A stretch of DNA of 59,151 bases, taken from Firmicutes bacterium UBA1393 (GTDB taxonomy: Bacteria > Bacillota > DTU025). How positions within the stretch are numbered: the first letter of the stretch is position 1; the number at the start of each line of letters is the position of its first letter. The position numbers and the translations under genes are program-made. The stretch lies in contig DBQN01000083.1 in assembly GCA_002305255.1 (NCBI GenBank), positions 28,642 to 87,792 of the forward strand, written 5' to 3'. The notes beneath the pieces are model-generated. The model had not been told where the DNA came from. It did no database searches and saw only the letters and a program-made list of their open reading frames with translations. Shown piece by piece: positions 28,511-38,394 of the stretch.

Positions 28511-30883
28511 CTATTTCGTGATAGTTCGAAGCCTCCTGAACAACGGCATTTTGGCACGTCGATCACCATATGTCGTGACAATCGGCTTGCCAGACGGCCA
28601 CATCGTGGTCAGTTCTACGGCCCCGTTCACATCGGTCCTCAGCGCGACTGCGCCGGCCTCCGCCAGTCGGCCAACGGTCGCCTCCGATGGGTGTCCGTAG
28701 CTGTTTCGCCCCACAGATATCGCAGCCCAGCGCGGCGACACATGCTGCAGGAACTCAAGGCTGGAAGATGACGCCGAGGCGTGATGCGCCACCTTCAGCA
28801 AGTCGACATCCGTGGGCTCCGTAGCGGCCACGATCCATTCCTCGAAGCTCTTGCCGACGTCGGCGCACATCAAGCATGTGGCGCCTTTGCACTCCACGTG
28901 AAGTACCATGGATCTGGCGTTAGGATCGGGGAAGGGCAGTTGGTCGGGATGCATTACCTCCAAGCGGACATCGCGTACCTGTAGCGTCTGGCCACGTCCT
29001 ACTACGACCAGGGTGGGAGCCTTTCCACGGGTGGTCGCAGCTGCAAGCATCTCATTGACCTTCTGCTGCGGCACGCCATGCCCCACAGCCAGCGCGCCGA
29101 TACGCGCTGCCTGAGCCACTGCCGCCAGTCCTCCTGCATGATCAGCGTGCTCGTGCGTGACCACCACAAGATCGATACGGCGAATCCCCTGACGGGCTAG
29201 GAACGGAACCAGAACTTTGGAACCTGCATATTCCGTGCCCGTGTCCACGAGCACGCAGGCACCGCCCGGACTGCGTATCAGGGTCGCGTCGCCCTGGCCA
29301 ACACTGAGCACAGTGATACGAAGTGGCCCCGGCATGGCGAACGCCACGACTAGCACCACACCAGCCGCCACACACCTCCACCTGTGCCTCTTGGCGACCC
29401 GTATCAGCCTCGCCGCCCGCACTGGGTGTGAACCAGCGTACGCTGCGATTACCAGGCATGCATAGTAGAGTAGGGCTTCCATGGCCGACAGAGGCGCCAC
29501 CGAGACCTGGCTAAACGGCATCCCTGCGCTGAAGCGCACAAAGACCGTCAGGAGTGACGCAAGTATCCCTGCCCCACGCACGACAAAGGCGCCGGTCCAG
29601 GGAATGATCGCATAGATCAGAGAACCGACGAGCCCACCCACTAGCGCGAGCGTCGCCAGGGGGATGGCCACGATGTTGACAACGGGCCCAAGCAGGTTGA
29701 CCTTGCCGGCGAAGCCCACTGTAATAGGCCAGGTAACCAGAGACACCGCAGTGGATGAGATCACGGCGCCTGCGACACTCTGGGCTGCAGCACATCTGAA
29801 CAGCCTGGGCACTGTCACTACCGTGGAGAAGGCAGCGTAGGACAACCTGAACCCGGCATCCCACACGAGCACCGGCTGGGCGAGTACCTGTACGGATACG
29901 CCAAAGCACACGAGCTGCAACGGCGAAGGTGCGCGACCGACCAAGACTCCGACACTTGCCAAACAGGCCACGATGAGTGCGCGTACGATGGAAGCCTTTA
30001 GCCCCACCGCGCCTGCATACACCATCGATGCAACAAGGACAGGCAAGCAGACGGCCCACTTCGGCAGCCTTGAGCGCCGCAAGGCGGAGTCGACGATGGA
30101 GTATACCACGCCCAGATGGAGCCCTGACGCTGCCAGCAGATGGGCGACTCCGGCCGCAGTGAATGCATCGTCCACGTCAGGAGGGAGCTGGGATGAGTCA
30201 CCGAGCATCAGGCCACTGAGCACCCCAGCCTGCTCTTGGGGAAGGATGGCGACAGCCTGAGCCTGGACTGCCCTCAGCCAGTGGCTTGCGCGGAGTAGCA
30301 GTCCGCGCCCTGCGTTCCTGACGACGCGGACCGAACCCACCACGCGCCCTGACGCATGAACCCCGCGGGCGAGCATGGGAACGCTCCAGTCGGGATCCGA
30401 CGGGTTCATCTGCTTCGGTACAGGCCACAGCTCGACGAGAAGGTCGATGCGGTCACCCTCTGCCGGCGTGACACGAGCTGATGACTGCGCCTCTACTCTG
30501 CCAAGCCTCTCGCCGAACCCGACGACTCGAATCCGACCGAGCGTCAGCCTGACACCGTCGGAAGTCGGCGCAACGCGGATGACGTCAGCCTCGATCCGAA
30601 CGGTATCACCGGAGTGCGCGGCGATGGAGCTGACGGCCAGAGCATCGATGCGGGTTACGGCAACGGTTCCGGCGATGCCTCCCACAAGCATGAAGGTTGC
30701 CAGCCACCAAACCCTTCTGGCTCGCGGACTGACCATAAGAGTCCGCGCCCTGGCCCAGCCTATGAAGCACGCCGCGGCGCCGGCTGCCGTCCAGACGAAC
30801 CGCGGCATGCCCGCGCACTCAAGGACAATACCGACCAGCACACCGGCTACGAACGCCGGGAGCACGGCTCCTGCGATGGTCAA
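28511..30883 (-). CDS. comEC: DNA internalisation-related competence protein ComEC/Rec2
   Basis: A 790-residue competence protein. An N-terminal membrane segment and OB-like domain are followed by the ComEC Competence domain (GLMLGDSSQLPPDVDDAFTAAGVAHLLAASGLHLGVV; about residues 220-480, many helices). The C-terminal metallo-beta-lactamase domain has THEHADHAGG at 576-585. ComEC forms the inner-membrane channel for single-stranded DNA in transformation, and the C-terminal domain probably degrades the other strand. The ATG abuts the comEA stop directly. About 100 bases with no recognised element separate it from the transporter operon downstream. Confidence 0.95.
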   Translation of the reverse strand: MTIAGAVLPAFVAGVLVGIVLECAGMPRFVWTAAGAAACFIGWARARTLMVSPRARRVWWLATFMLVGGIAGTVAVTRIDALAVSSIAAHSGDTVRIEADVIRVAPTSDGVRLTLGRIRVVGFGERLGRVEAQSSARVTPAEGDRIDLLVELWPVPKQMNPSDPDWSVPMLARGVHASGRVVGSVRVVRNAGRGLLLRASHWLRAVQAQAVAILPQEQAGVLSGLMLGDSSQLPPDVDDAFTAAGVAHLLAASGLHLGVVYSIVDSALRRSRLPKWAVCLPVLVASMVYAGAVGLKASIVRALIVACLASVGVLVGRAPSPLQLVCFGVSVQVLAQPVLVWDAGFRLSYAAFSTVVTVPRLFRCAAAQSVAGAVISSTAVSLVTWPITVGFAGKVNLLGPVVNIVAIPLATLALVGGLVGSLIYAIIPWTGAFVVRGAGILASLLTVFVRFSAGMPFSQVSVAPLSAMEALLYYACLVIAAYAGSHPVRAARLIRVAKRHRWRCVAAGVVLVVAFAMPGPLRITVLSVGQGDATLIRSPGGACVLVDTGTEYAGSKVLVPFLARQGIRRIDLVVVTHEHADHAGGLAAVAQAARIGALAVGHGVPQQKVNEMLAAATTRGKAPTLVVVGRGQTLQVRDVRLEVMHPDQLPFPDPNARSMVLHVECKGATCLMCADVGKSFEEWIVAATEPTDVDLLKVAHHASASSSSLEFLQHVSPRWAAISVGRNSYGHPSEATVGRLAEAGAVALRTDVNGAVELTTMWPSGKPIVTTYGDRRAKMPLFRRLRTITK

Positions 30884-31699
30884 CTACCTGATGGCCGCAA
30901 CCGGCAGCAGTTTCGCCAGTTTAGCTTCGCCTATCCCCGACACGAGGATCAAGTCCTCTACACGCCCAAACGGCCCGTTCTTCGTGCGGTACTCGATGAT
31001 CCTCTGAGCCAACACCTGACCGATACCTGGCAACTCGCACAGCTCGTCCACCCCGGCCACGTTGATGTTCACCCGGGGCCGCGCATCGCCGCCGCCTACG
31101 GCAGACTCGCCTGGTGACGGCTCCGGCAGCGACACCGTAGTGTCGACGCGGCCGGGTACGGCAGGCTCAACCGGTGCCTTCTGAGGCGATGTCGATGTGT
31201 GAGAATCCGGAACCACCGCCGGCTTCTGCGGGATGAACACTTGCTGGCCATCTTGCAGGCGGAGCGCGAGGTTCACACTGTCGACGTCAGCGTCATCAGC
31301 CGCGCCTCCCGCCGCCTCCACCGCATGGGCGATCCTGGCGTCGGCGGGTAGCTGGTACACGCCAGGCGCGCGTACGGCACCGGCCACGTGCACGAGAATC
31401 GTGGCCGCGCGAACTGACGGTTGGTCCGCACCTCGTTCGAGCTCGTCCGCGACAGCATCGGCTACCGACGTGCCAGCGGCCTGAGATACATCTGTGCTCA
31501 ACGACTCGGAGTGCGCAGCCGGTGCCGCAGCTGATTCGCTGGCACCCATGCCCACGGTCGGCGCCGTGAGCTGCCCTTGGGCATCTTCGACCTGCACCGG
31601 CACGGCTTTCTGAGAGCTGGCGACGACCATGGCAGTCGCGCCGAGCAGCGCAATGCCGGCTATGAGCAGCCATAACCTGTTCCGCAATAGCCTGTTCAT
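30884..31699 (-). CDS. comEA: Competence DNA receptor ComEA
   Basis: A 271-residue protein with an N-terminal membrane anchor (RLWLLIAGIALLGATAMVVA), an Ala/Ser-rich linker, an SLBB domain (ILVHVAGAVRAPGVYQLPADAR) and a C-terminal helix-hairpin-helix pair (VNINVAGVDELCELPGIGQV, then LISVSGIGEAKL-like LILVSGIGEAKL). ComEA binds double-stranded DNA outside the membrane and hands it to ComEC. The ATG at 31699 follows AAAGGAGG; the longer open frame adds 26 codons without a binding site. comEC follows with no gap. Confidence 0.94.
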   Translation of the reverse strand: MNRLLRNRLWLLIAGIALLGATAMVVASSQKAVPVQVEDAQGQLTAPTVGMGASESAAAPAAHSESLSTDVSQAAGTSVADAVADELERGADQPSVRAATILVHVAGAVRAPGVYQLPADARIAHAVEAAGGAADDADVDSVNLALRLQDGQQVFIPQKPAVVPDSHTSTSPQKAPVEPAVPGRVDTTVSLPEPSPGESAVGGGDARPRVNINVAGVDELCELPGIGQVLAQRIIEYRTKNGPFGRVEDLILVSGIGEAKLAKLLPVAAIR

Positions 31700-31806
31700 G
31701 GCAACGCCTCCTTTCGGGGGCGCCTGCACAACCGCCTCGGCCTGCCTTGAGCGCCCGCCCCGGAGCACGTAGGGCAAGGCGACCAGGCCTGCTCCGGCAT
31801 ATGCAG

Positions 31807-31854
31807 GCGCCGGGCCCCGTGAGGAGATACTACCATCTCCAAGGGGCCCGGCGC
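31807..31854. other. Long GC-rich hairpin between leuS and comEA
   Basis: GCGCCGGGCCCC / GGGGCCCGGCGC form a perfect 12-pair outer stem, and inside it GGAGAT / ATCTCC form a second six-pair stem. There is no T tract on either strand. It lies 37 bases past the leuS stop and about 110 bases before comEA. It could be a rho-dependent stop, an RNA stability element or a regulatory leader. The rest of the 31700-31891 gap shows nothing recognisable. Confidence 0.6.
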
Positions 31855-31891
31855 TTCGTCAGCCTTGGCTAGCCCGGCAGGTGATTTGCCG

Positions 31892-34396
31892 TTATCCCAC
31901 CACGATGCTCAGGAGCTTGCCCTGGACAAACACGGTCTTCCTCACGGCCTTGCCGGCCACAGCAGCGGCCACCTTCTCACTCATCAGGGCAGCTGCGAGT
32001 GCATCCTGCTCTGTAGCGCTCGCAGGCAACACGATCCTGTCTCTCACCTTGCCGTTAACCTGAACCGCCACCTCAACGGTGCTGGCCTCCAGGGCACTCT
32101 CGTCCACCTCGGGCCACGCCACCAGATGCACACTGCCATCGTGGCCGGTGTCTGCCCACAGCTCCTCAGCGATGTGAGGCGCAAAGGGCGCCAGCATCAG
32201 TATCAGCATCTCGATGGCCCCTCCAATGACCTTCTTGCCGCTCTCAGTGGCAATGACGTCGTCCTTCAAGCCATACAGCGAGTTCACGAACTCCATGATG
32301 GCCGCAATGGCGGTGTTCAGTGCGTGCCTATCACTGATGTCAGACGTGACCTTCTTGAGGGCAGTGTGTGCCGCGCGCCTCACAGCCCGCTCGCCTTCGG
32401 TGGCGCCACTCATTGCGGCACCGCGCACTCCGTCTGAGAACACGCCGGCGTTCACGCATTGCGCCACCAGTCTCCATACGCGCTGCAAGAAGCGCCAGCA
32501 GCCTTCGACTCCCTCTTCACTCCACTCGAGATCCCTTTCGGGTGGCGACGCGAACAGCGTGAACAGCCTGGCCGTGTCGGCACCGAACCTCTCCACTATC
32601 TCGTCGGGGTCCACCGTGTTCCCCTTTGACTTAGACATCTTCGACCCGCCCAGCAGTACCATTCCCTGCGTGAGCAGGCGGGTGAAAGGCTCCTCCACTC
32701 CTATCAGCCCGATGTCGTGCAGGGCCATGGTGAAGAAGCGCGCGTACATCAGGTGCAGCACTGCGTGCTCCACCCCTCCGATGTACTGATCCACCGGAAG
32801 CCAGTAGTCGGCCTTGCGTCGCGACCATGGTTCGGTATCGGATCCCGGCGAAGTGTATCTCGTGAAATACCACGAGGAGCAGACGAAAGTGTCCATGGTG
32901 TCAGTCTCTCTGCGCGCCGGACCGCCGCACGTTGGACAGGTTGTGTTGACAAACTCAGGGCAGTCTAGCAGGGGAGATTGACCCGTTGGCATGAACTTCA
33001 CGCCCTTCGGCAGCATCACGGGAAGACTGCTCTCGGGAACGGGGACCTCTCCGCACTTGTCGCAGTAGATGATGGGGATCGGGGCACCCCAAAACCGCTG
33101 CCGGGAGATGAGCCAGTCACGCAGGCGGTAGTGAACCGCCCTCTTGCCGTAACCCTTCTGCTCCAAGAACTCGGCCATGGCGGGCCTGGCCTGTTCGGAG
33201 CGCATGCCGTCGAACTGCGCCGAGTTGACTTGCACACCGGCTCCGGTGAACGCCGCACTTGGCGCGTCAAGTGCTTCACCCTCAGTGCCTTCGGGCGCGA
33301 TTACGACCTTGATGGGCAGACCGTACTTCTTCGCCAGGTCAAAGTCGCGCTGGTCGTGGGCGGGCACTCCCATGACGGCGCCGGTGCCGTACTCCATCAG
33401 CACGTAGTTGCCGATCCACACCGGGATCTTCTCTCCGGTGGCCGGGTTCACAGCGTAGGAGCCTGTGAACATGCCGATCTTTTCGGCCTCTTCGCTCGTT
33501 CGCTCCATGTCTTCCTGCGAGATCACGTCAGCCACAAACGCCCTGAGTTCTGCCTCGTTGGGCTTGCCCGCGATCAGGCGGTCTACCATGGGGTGCTCCG
33601 GAGCAATGACGAGGTAGGTCACTCCCCAGAGCGTGTCATGGCGCGTCGTGAACACCGTAAGCGAACCGTCAACGTCGACAAGGCGGAACTCGATGTCCAT
33701 GCCCTCGCTCCGGCCTATCCAGTTGTGCTGCATGGTCTTCACATGTTCCGGCCAGCCGCTGAGCTTCTCCAGATTGTCGAGGAGCTTCTGGGCGTAGTCA
33801 GTGATCTTGAAGAACCACTGCTCCAGGTTGCGCTTGTTCACCGACGTATCACACCGCTCGCACTTGCCGTCCACTACCTGCTCATTGGCGAGCACCGTCA
33901 TGCACGATGGGCACCAGTTGACCTTCTGCGCCTTCTTGTAGGCCAGGCCATTCTTGTGCAGCTGCAGGAAGAGCCACTGCGTCCACCTGTAATACTCCGG
34001 ACTGCTCGATGACAACTCGCGATCCCAGTCATAGCTGTACCCGAGGCGCTTGAGCTGCTTGCGCATGTATGCGATGTTGCTGTCGGTCCATTCCGCCGGG
34101 TCCTTGCCATGCTTTATTGCAGCGTTCTCGGCAGGCAACCCGAAGGAATCCCAGCCCATCGGGTGGAGCACGTTCCAGCCGCACATCCGCTTGTATCTGG
34201 CCATCACGTCGCCGATCGAGTAGTTCCTGACATGACCCATGTGAATGCGCCCGGATGGGTAGGGCAGCATCTCAAGCAAGTAGAACTTGGGCCTTTCCGA
34301 CTCCTCGCTCACCTTATAGATGCCATCTACTTCCCAGTTGCTCTGCCACTTCTCTTCAGTCTCCTGAGCGAAGTACTTCTCCTGCACGAATAGCAC
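31892..34396 (-). CDS. leuS: Leucyl-tRNA synthetase
   Basis: An 834-residue class Ia synthetase with HIGH-type motif [14 protein letters not shown], the CP1 editing domain, the KMSKS loop [18 protein letters not shown] and a C-terminal LeuS domain. It charges tRNA-Leu. The GTG at 34396 is the longest start; the GTG at 34387, beginning [15 protein letters not shown], fits the family better and has GGGGG at a normal distance. Expression is governed by a leucine T-box leader directly upstream (34429-34788) that responds to uncharged tRNA-Leu; a tRNA-Ala lies within that leader. Confidence 0.97.
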   Translation of the reverse strand: MLFVQEKYFAQETEEKWQSNWEVDGIYKVSEESERPKFYLLEMLPYPSGRIHMGHVRNYSIGDVMARYKRMCGWNVLHPMGWDSFGLPAENAAIKHGKDPAEWTDSNIAYMRKQLKRLGYSYDWDRELSSSSPEYYRWTQWLFLQLHKNGLAYKKAQKVNWCPSCMTVLANEQVVDGKCERCDTSVNKRNLEQWFFKITDYAQKLLDNLEKLSGWPEHVKTMQHNWIGRSEGMDIEFRLVDVDGSLTVFTTRHDTLWGVTYLVIAPEHPMVDRLIAGKPNEAELRAFVADVISQEDMERTSEEAEKIGMFTGSYAVNPATGEKIPVWIGNYVLMEYGTGAVMGVPAHDQRDFDLAKKYGLPIKVVIAPEGTEGEALDAPSAAFTGAGVQVNSAQFDGMRSEQARPAMAEFLEQKGYGKRAVHYRLRDWLISRQRFWGAPIPIIYCDKCGEVPVPESSLPVMLPKGVKFMPTGQSPLLDCPEFVNTTCPTCGGPARRETDTMDTFVCSSWYFTRYTSPGSDTEPWSRRKADYWLPVDQYIGGVEHAVLHLMYARFFTMALHDIGLIGVEEPFTRLLTQGMVLLGGSKMSKSKGNTVDPDEIVERFGADTARLFTLFASPPERDLEWSEEGVEGCWRFLQRVWRLVAQCVNAGVFSDGVRGAAMSGATEGERAVRRAAHTALKKVTSDISDRHALNTAIAAIMEFVNSLYGLKDDVIATESGKKVIGGAIEMLILMLAPFAPHIAEELWADTGHDGSVHLVAWPEVDESALEASTVEVAVQVNGKVRDRIVLPASATEQDALAAALMSEKVAAAVAGKAVRKTVFVQGKLLSIVVG

Positions 34397-34428
34397 CCCC
34401 GACTAAGTTCATCATTGCCCCGAAATAG

Positions 34429-34459
34429 AAAAAACCCCTGACAGCTGAGCTGTCAGGGG
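34429..34459 (-). terminator. leuS: T-box-controlled terminator before leuS
   Basis: CCCCTGACAGCT / AGCTGTCAGGGG (34459-34435) with a very short loop, followed by TTTTTT (34434-34429). Its first four C residues also serve as the 3' strand of the antiterminator, so the two structures exclude each other. Confidence 0.92.
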
Positions 34460-34517
34460 CGAAAGACTCGCGGTACCACCCATTTGCGCGCACGCGACGC
34501 TAAGATGGGAATAGGAA

Positions 34518-34593
<76 letters not shown>

Positions 34594-34794
34594 ACATGTT
34601 GGCCACATGCGCCTCTCGGCAGTTAACGGAGCCACCCGTCACGGGCTACGCTGTTACGTTCACCCGTGCCGCTCAGAGGCGAGTTCCCGACCACCACGCC
34701 ACCGGGTTTCACCTGCCCCCGGCTCTCTTAGGGCCATCGCGGTCGCTACTGCTCCTCGTCACAGCGTTTTCCGATACGTTGTCAAGCAGGTTTC

Positions 34795-34823
34795 ATTATA
34801 CTTCGACCCCTGACAGGAGTCAA
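34795..34823 (-). promoter_or_regulatory. Sigma-A promoter for the tRNA-Ala/T-box/leuS transcript
   Basis: TTGACT (34823-34818), a 17-base spacer and a perfect TATAAT (34800-34795). Transcription would start about 34788, just before stem I of the T-box, and run through tRNA-Ala to the attenuator. Confidence 0.88.
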
Positions 34824-34897
34824 GTCGATTTCGCAGCGATTTCGCCGCCGTGCTGCAGCCGATATCGCCAGAGTGTAGCTGGCGTCGGGGATGCCCC

Positions 34898-35311
34898 TCA
34901 TTCGAATAGCGGGGCTCCGTCCTCTCCCTCGACCAGCCTGCGCACAGGGGCATCTCCCCATAACCTGTCTAGCAGGTAGTAGTCTCGTTGCTCATCGCGG
35001 AACACATGAACGACTACGTCTCCCCAATCCAGCAACACCCAGCCCGACTCGTCAGTCCCTTCCCTACGGCGCAGAGGGAAAGCGGTCTCGTCCATGGCCT
35101 CCATCACCGACTGACGAACCGCGCGCGCGTGCGTGTCAGTGTGAACACTGCAGATGACGAAGTAGTCAGCCATTATGGAAATGCCTGACATATCGAGGAT
35201 CACGATGTTGTCGGCCTTCATCTCATATGCGGCCCGCGCGGCGGCTGCCGCGGCGGAATACGATGGCAGGTCTTCTCTGAACTTCGTAGACTTACCCGAC
35301 AGTGAACTCAC
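34898..35311 (-). CDS. rsfS: Ribosomal silencing factor RsfS
   Basis: A 137-residue RsfS/Iojap protein with the core MKADNIVILDMSGISIMADYFVICSV and GWVLLDWGDVVVHVFRDEQRDYYLLDRLWGDA. RsfS binds uL14 and blocks subunit joining when nutrients are short. The GTG start at 35311 overlaps the yqeK stop by 20 bases; the N-terminus is about 25 residues longer than usual and Ala-rich (SAAAAAARAAYE). It belongs to the common nadD-yqeK-rsfS group and is followed by the promoter of the leuS leader. Confidence 0.94.
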   Translation of the reverse strand: MSSLSGKSTKFREDLPSYSAAAAAARAAYEMKADNIVILDMSGISIMADYFVICSVHTDTHARAVRQSVMEAMDETAFPLRRREGTDESGWVLLDWGDVVVHVFRDEQRDYYLLDRLWGDAPVRRLVEGEDGAPLFE

Positions 35312-35912
35312 CAGCCTCTTGCGATTTCTTGATCTCCTCCACCAAGGCCCTCGAACGGGCTAGGGCCGCCGGATCGGCATCGGCCCCCCTGTGACTGACT
35401 ATGTAAGACATCGAGTCCTCCAGCGCAGCAGCCAGCGCAAAGTCGACGCCTTGCCCGGCCAGCTCCCTGAGGTGGCTGACTCCGGGGAAATCCCTTCCTG
35501 GCTCAATGAAGTCGGCGAGGCAGACTATTCGATCCTCAATGCTCATCCCCGGTGCCCCGGTGGTATGATGTTCAATAGCACTCAGTACACGAGGATCATC
35601 CACACCGAAATCGATGGCCGCGATCCTCGCACCCGCCCAACCGTGGAGCAAGACCGCATTGGGCGTGTCGGCGTCGATTCCGGAGCCCTTCGCCTCACGA
35701 GCCATGCGCCTCAGAGTGTGCTCGTCGAGGTCCCTGCCACAATCGTGTAGCAGGCCAGCGACGGCACAGACATACTCATCTGCACCGAACCGGCGAGCCA
35801 TGTCACGCGCTGTCATCTCCACCCCGACACTATGGGCAAACCTTGGCGCCGACAGCCTCGCTTTCAGCGCTTCCCGAATGCGGTCGAGTGCCATCTCCTG
35901 AGCGAGTTCCAC
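35292..35912 (-). CDS. yqeK: HD-domain Ap4A hydrolase, YqeK family
   Basis: A 206-residue HD phosphohydrolase with metal residues in RFAHSVGV, LLHDCGRDL (His-Asp), the LHGWAGA / IEHHTTG His residues and CLADFIEPGRDF (Asp). YqeK cleaves diadenosine tetraphosphate symmetrically to ADP in Gram-positive bacteria. GTG at 35912 is preferred because AGGGGG lies upstream and it begins just before the homologous MALDRIREALK; the frame is open 27 codons further. It is followed at once by rsfS. Confidence 0.92.
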   Translation of the reverse strand: MELAQEMALDRIREALKARLSAPRFAHSVGVEMTARDMARRFGADEYVCAVAGLLHDCGRDLDEHTLRRMAREAKGSGIDADTPNAVLLHGWAGARIAAIDFGVDDPRVLSAIEHHTTGAPGMSIEDRIVCLADFIEPGRDFPGVSHLRELAGQGVDFALAAALEDSMSYIVSHRGADADPAALARSRALVEEIKKSQEAGEFTVG

Positions 35913-36003
35913 CCGCCGCACCCCCTGACCTCTGGTAGTCACATGATAGCACAACACCCCCGAGTCGAAAACACCGGGGGCATTGCGCCACAACAGACCA
36001 GAG

Positions 36004-36279
36004 CTACTGGCGGACGTTCTTGGCTTCGTTGACGGTGAGCTCTCTCCCTTCCACTAAAGCACCGTTCATCGACTCGATTACAGAACCGGCATCATGGGCG
36101 GCCACCTCAACGAATCCATACCCTCGCGACCTGCCCGTATCTCGATCTGTGATCACTCTAGCTGCCAGCACATCTCCGTGCGCCGAGAACACCTGCCTGA
36201 GCTGCGAGTCATCAACGCTCCACGGCAGATTCCCAACGTACAACGTCACACTGGGCTCGTTCCTGAATTCGCCCGGCAT
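36004..36279 (-). CDS. RRM-domain RNA-binding protein
   Basis: A 91-residue single RNA-recognition-motif protein: RNP2 VTLYVGNLPWSV near the N-terminus and RNP1 RGYGFVEV, with ITDRDTGRSRGYGFVEV and a C-terminal ELTVNEAKNVRQ. Key aromatic residues of both RNP motifs are present (Tyr in RNP2, Tyr and Phe in RNP1), so RNA binding is likely. Such stand-alone RRM proteins occur in cyanobacteria and scattered other bacteria. ATG at 36279 is chosen for GAGGGGG eight bases upstream. It separates nadD from yqeK, which are usually adjacent. Confidence 0.9.
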   Translation of the reverse strand: MPGEFRNEPSVTLYVGNLPWSVDDSQLRQVFSAHGDVLAARVITDRDTGRSRGYGFVEVAAHDAGSVIESMNGALVEGRELTVNEAKNVRQ

Positions 36280-36351
36280 CGCGCTCTTACCCCCTCGGAC
36301 CATAGCCTGATGACGGTATTCTCCCCCGGCGTTCGGCGCAACATGCGCCGG

Positions 36352-36960
36352 CTATCGCGAGCAGGTATAGAGCTTCGATGCGAATATGTAGTCAATCACC
36401 ACATCCGGAAGGAGGTATCTCACGGGCCTGCCCGACCGCACCCTTGCGCGGATGTCGGTAGATGATATGGCCAGTGCCGGCACTTCGAAGAAGTTGATTT
36501 TGGATGCATTCGGGCCGAACATTTGCGCGATTCTTTCGTGTTCCAGAACGTAGCCCGGCCTTGTGGCTGCAACGAACTCGCAGAGCTGCATGAGAACGTC
36601 GTAGTCCTTCCAGCCTGTCATCTGAAGCACTGCGTCTGCGCCTGTGATGAAGAGCAGATCGGTACCGGGCGGGTACAACTGCTTGAACTCTCGCACAGTG
36701 TCGATTGCATACGTAGGCCCCGGCCTGTCCACCTCGATGGAAGACACACCGAAATGAACGTTGCTCTGTGTTGCCAGTCTGGTCATGGTCAGCCTGTGCT
36801 CGGCTTCACTCACGTCTTTCTCCTGCTTGTGGGGCGGGCGCCCTGTGGGAACGAACACAACCCTGTCAAGGCCAAATGTAAACCTCGCCTGCTCAGCCGT
36901 GACGAGGTGTCCGTAGTGTATGGGGTCAAACGTGCCCCCCATGATGCCGATCCTCTGCAT
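36352..36960 (-). CDS. nadD: Nicotinate-nucleotide adenylyltransferase
   Basis: A 202-residue NadD with the nucleotidyltransferase motif GGTFDPIHYGHL and the C-terminal ISSTDIRARVRSGRP. It joins nicotinate mononucleotide and ATP into deamido-NAD. ATG at 36960 follows AGGAGG, and MQRIGIMGGTFDP matches the family; the frame is open 28 codons upstream inside obgE. It lies 16 bases after obgE. A nicotinate phosphoribosyltransferase, which supplies its substrate, is at 56787-57878. Confidence 0.95.
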   Translation of the reverse strand: MQRIGIMGGTFDPIHYGHLVTAEQARFTFGLDRVVFVPTGRPPHKQEKDVSEAEHRLTMTRLATQSNVHFGVSSIEVDRPGPTYAIDTVREFKQLYPPGTDLLFITGADAVLQMTGWKDYDVLMQLCEFVAATRPGYVLEHERIAQMFGPNASKINFFEVPALAISSTDIRARVRSGRPVRYLLPDVVIDYIFASKLYTCSR

Positions 36961-36976
36961 ATGGTGCCTCCTGCTG

Positions 36977-38284
36977 CTACCCGCGGCCGATGGTGTACTC
37001 GTCACCGAACACGAACTCCTGATCTGCGATACGCAAGGTATCACCCGGCTCCATGCCCTGGTCTCTTAGGAGTTGGTATATCCCGGCCTTCTCGAGCATC
37101 CCTGAGAGTCTGGCCATAGCAGCTTCGTTGTTGGTATCCGTCCGCCTTAGCAGGTTCTCGACGCCTTCGCCGCTGACCACGTAGACCTGACCGTCGCGTG
37201 ATATGGTGACCTCCCTCAGCCGAGGACCTCGCGAGACATACTCCACAACATCCGCCTCTGGCTCAGCCAGGGGAGCCGGAGGGGGAAGCGTAGCGAGGGT
37301 TTCAGATATGGCATAGAGCAACTCTCCGATGCCATCGCCGGTGACGGCGGATATCATGTACACCTTCGTGCCCTTCGGCTGTAGAGCATCCCTCAGCGCT
37401 GCCGCCCGCGACGAAGAACCCGGCAGATCGCACTTGTTGGCGACCACTATCTCAGGCTTTGAGTCAAGCCCCGGATCGTAGAGTCGAAGCTCGTTGCGTA
37501 TGCTCTCCCAGTCATCAACGGGGGATCTACCGGAGTGCTCGGATACATCTACCACGTGAACCAGCAGACGAGTGCGCATGATGTGCCTGAGGAATTCGTG
37601 CCCCAGTCCCACGCCTTGCGATGCCCCCTCAATCAACCCAGGGATGTCAGCTGCCACGAAACTATCGTCGCCGACCTGCACGACGCCTAGCACAGGGCTG
37701 AGGGTAGTGAAGGGATAGTCGGCGATCTTGGGCCTGGCCGCCGAAATGCGCGATAGGAGTGTCGACTTGCCCGCGTTCGGGTAACCGATGAGGCCCACGT
37801 CTGCCAGAAGTCGCAGCTCCATGCCGATGCGTCGCTCCTGCCCGGGCTCGCCTTTCTCCGCAAACCGCGGCGTTCTCCTTACCGGCGTCGCGAACCTCGC
37901 GTTCCCGCGCCCCCCTGAACCGCCGCGCGCGACAACAACCTTCTGACCTGCCGTTGACAGGTCAGCAACGATCTCAGGGTTGGTGAGGTCACGAATGATG
38001 GTTCCCACGGGCACCTTGATGGTAAGGTCATCGCCGTCAGCCCCTGACTTGTTCGAGGTCTGGCCTGGCATACCGTTCTTCGCCCTTATGTGTTTCTGAT
38101 AGCGGAAGTCCATCAGCGTACGTACAGACTCGTCGGCGACAGCAATGACGCTTCCGCCGCGCCCGCCATCACCCCCGGATGGACCCCCTCTGGGCACATA
38201 CTTCTCACGTCTGAAGGCGACTGCCCCGTCGCCTCCATCGCCTGCCTTGACGTACACTTCGACCTGATCAACGAACATGCTCAT
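36977..38284 (-). CDS. obgE: GTPase ObgE (ribosome assembly)
   Basis: A 435-residue Obg GTPase: glycine-rich Obg fold (FVDQVEVYVKAGDGGDGAVAF, GGDGGRGGSVI), G domain with G1 GYPNAGKSTL, G3 DIPGLIEGAS, G4 NKCD, and a C-terminal OCT domain (GERYVVSG-like QVYVVSGEGVENLLRRTDTN). It acts in 50S maturation and stress control. The start is ATG at 38284 or two codons later, after TTGAGGAGC. Unusually, rplU and rpmA are not upstream; the radical SAM peptide operon is. The 110 bases between show no clear promoter. Confidence 0.96.
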   Translation of the reverse strand: MSMFVDQVEVYVKAGDGGDGAVAFRREKYVPRGGPSGGDGGRGGSVIAVADESVRTLMDFRYQKHIRAKNGMPGQTSNKSGADGDDLTIKVPVGTIIRDLTNPEIVADLSTAGQKVVVARGGSGGRGNARFATPVRRTPRFAEKGEPGQERRIGMELRLLADVGLIGYPNAGKSTLLSRISAARPKIADYPFTTLSPVLGVVQVGDDSFVAADIPGLIEGASQGVGLGHEFLRHIMRTRLLVHVVDVSEHSGRSPVDDWESIRNELRLYDPGLDSKPEIVVANKCDLPGSSSRAAALRDALQPKGTKVYMISAVTGDGIGELLYAISETLATLPPPAPLAEPEADVVEYVSRGPRLREVTISRDGQVYVVSGEGVENLLRRTDTNNEAAMARLSGMLEKAGIYQLLRDQGMEPGDTLRIADQEFVFGDEYTIGRG

Positions 38285-38394
38285 GAGCTCCTCAAGAGGC
38301 GGTGTGCCTTACTATCTGCCCCAGTCTCTGCAATCTCTCACTCTTATTCGCTTATCCACTCCTATTCTCCTGTTTTCCATTGAACCACGTGCAC

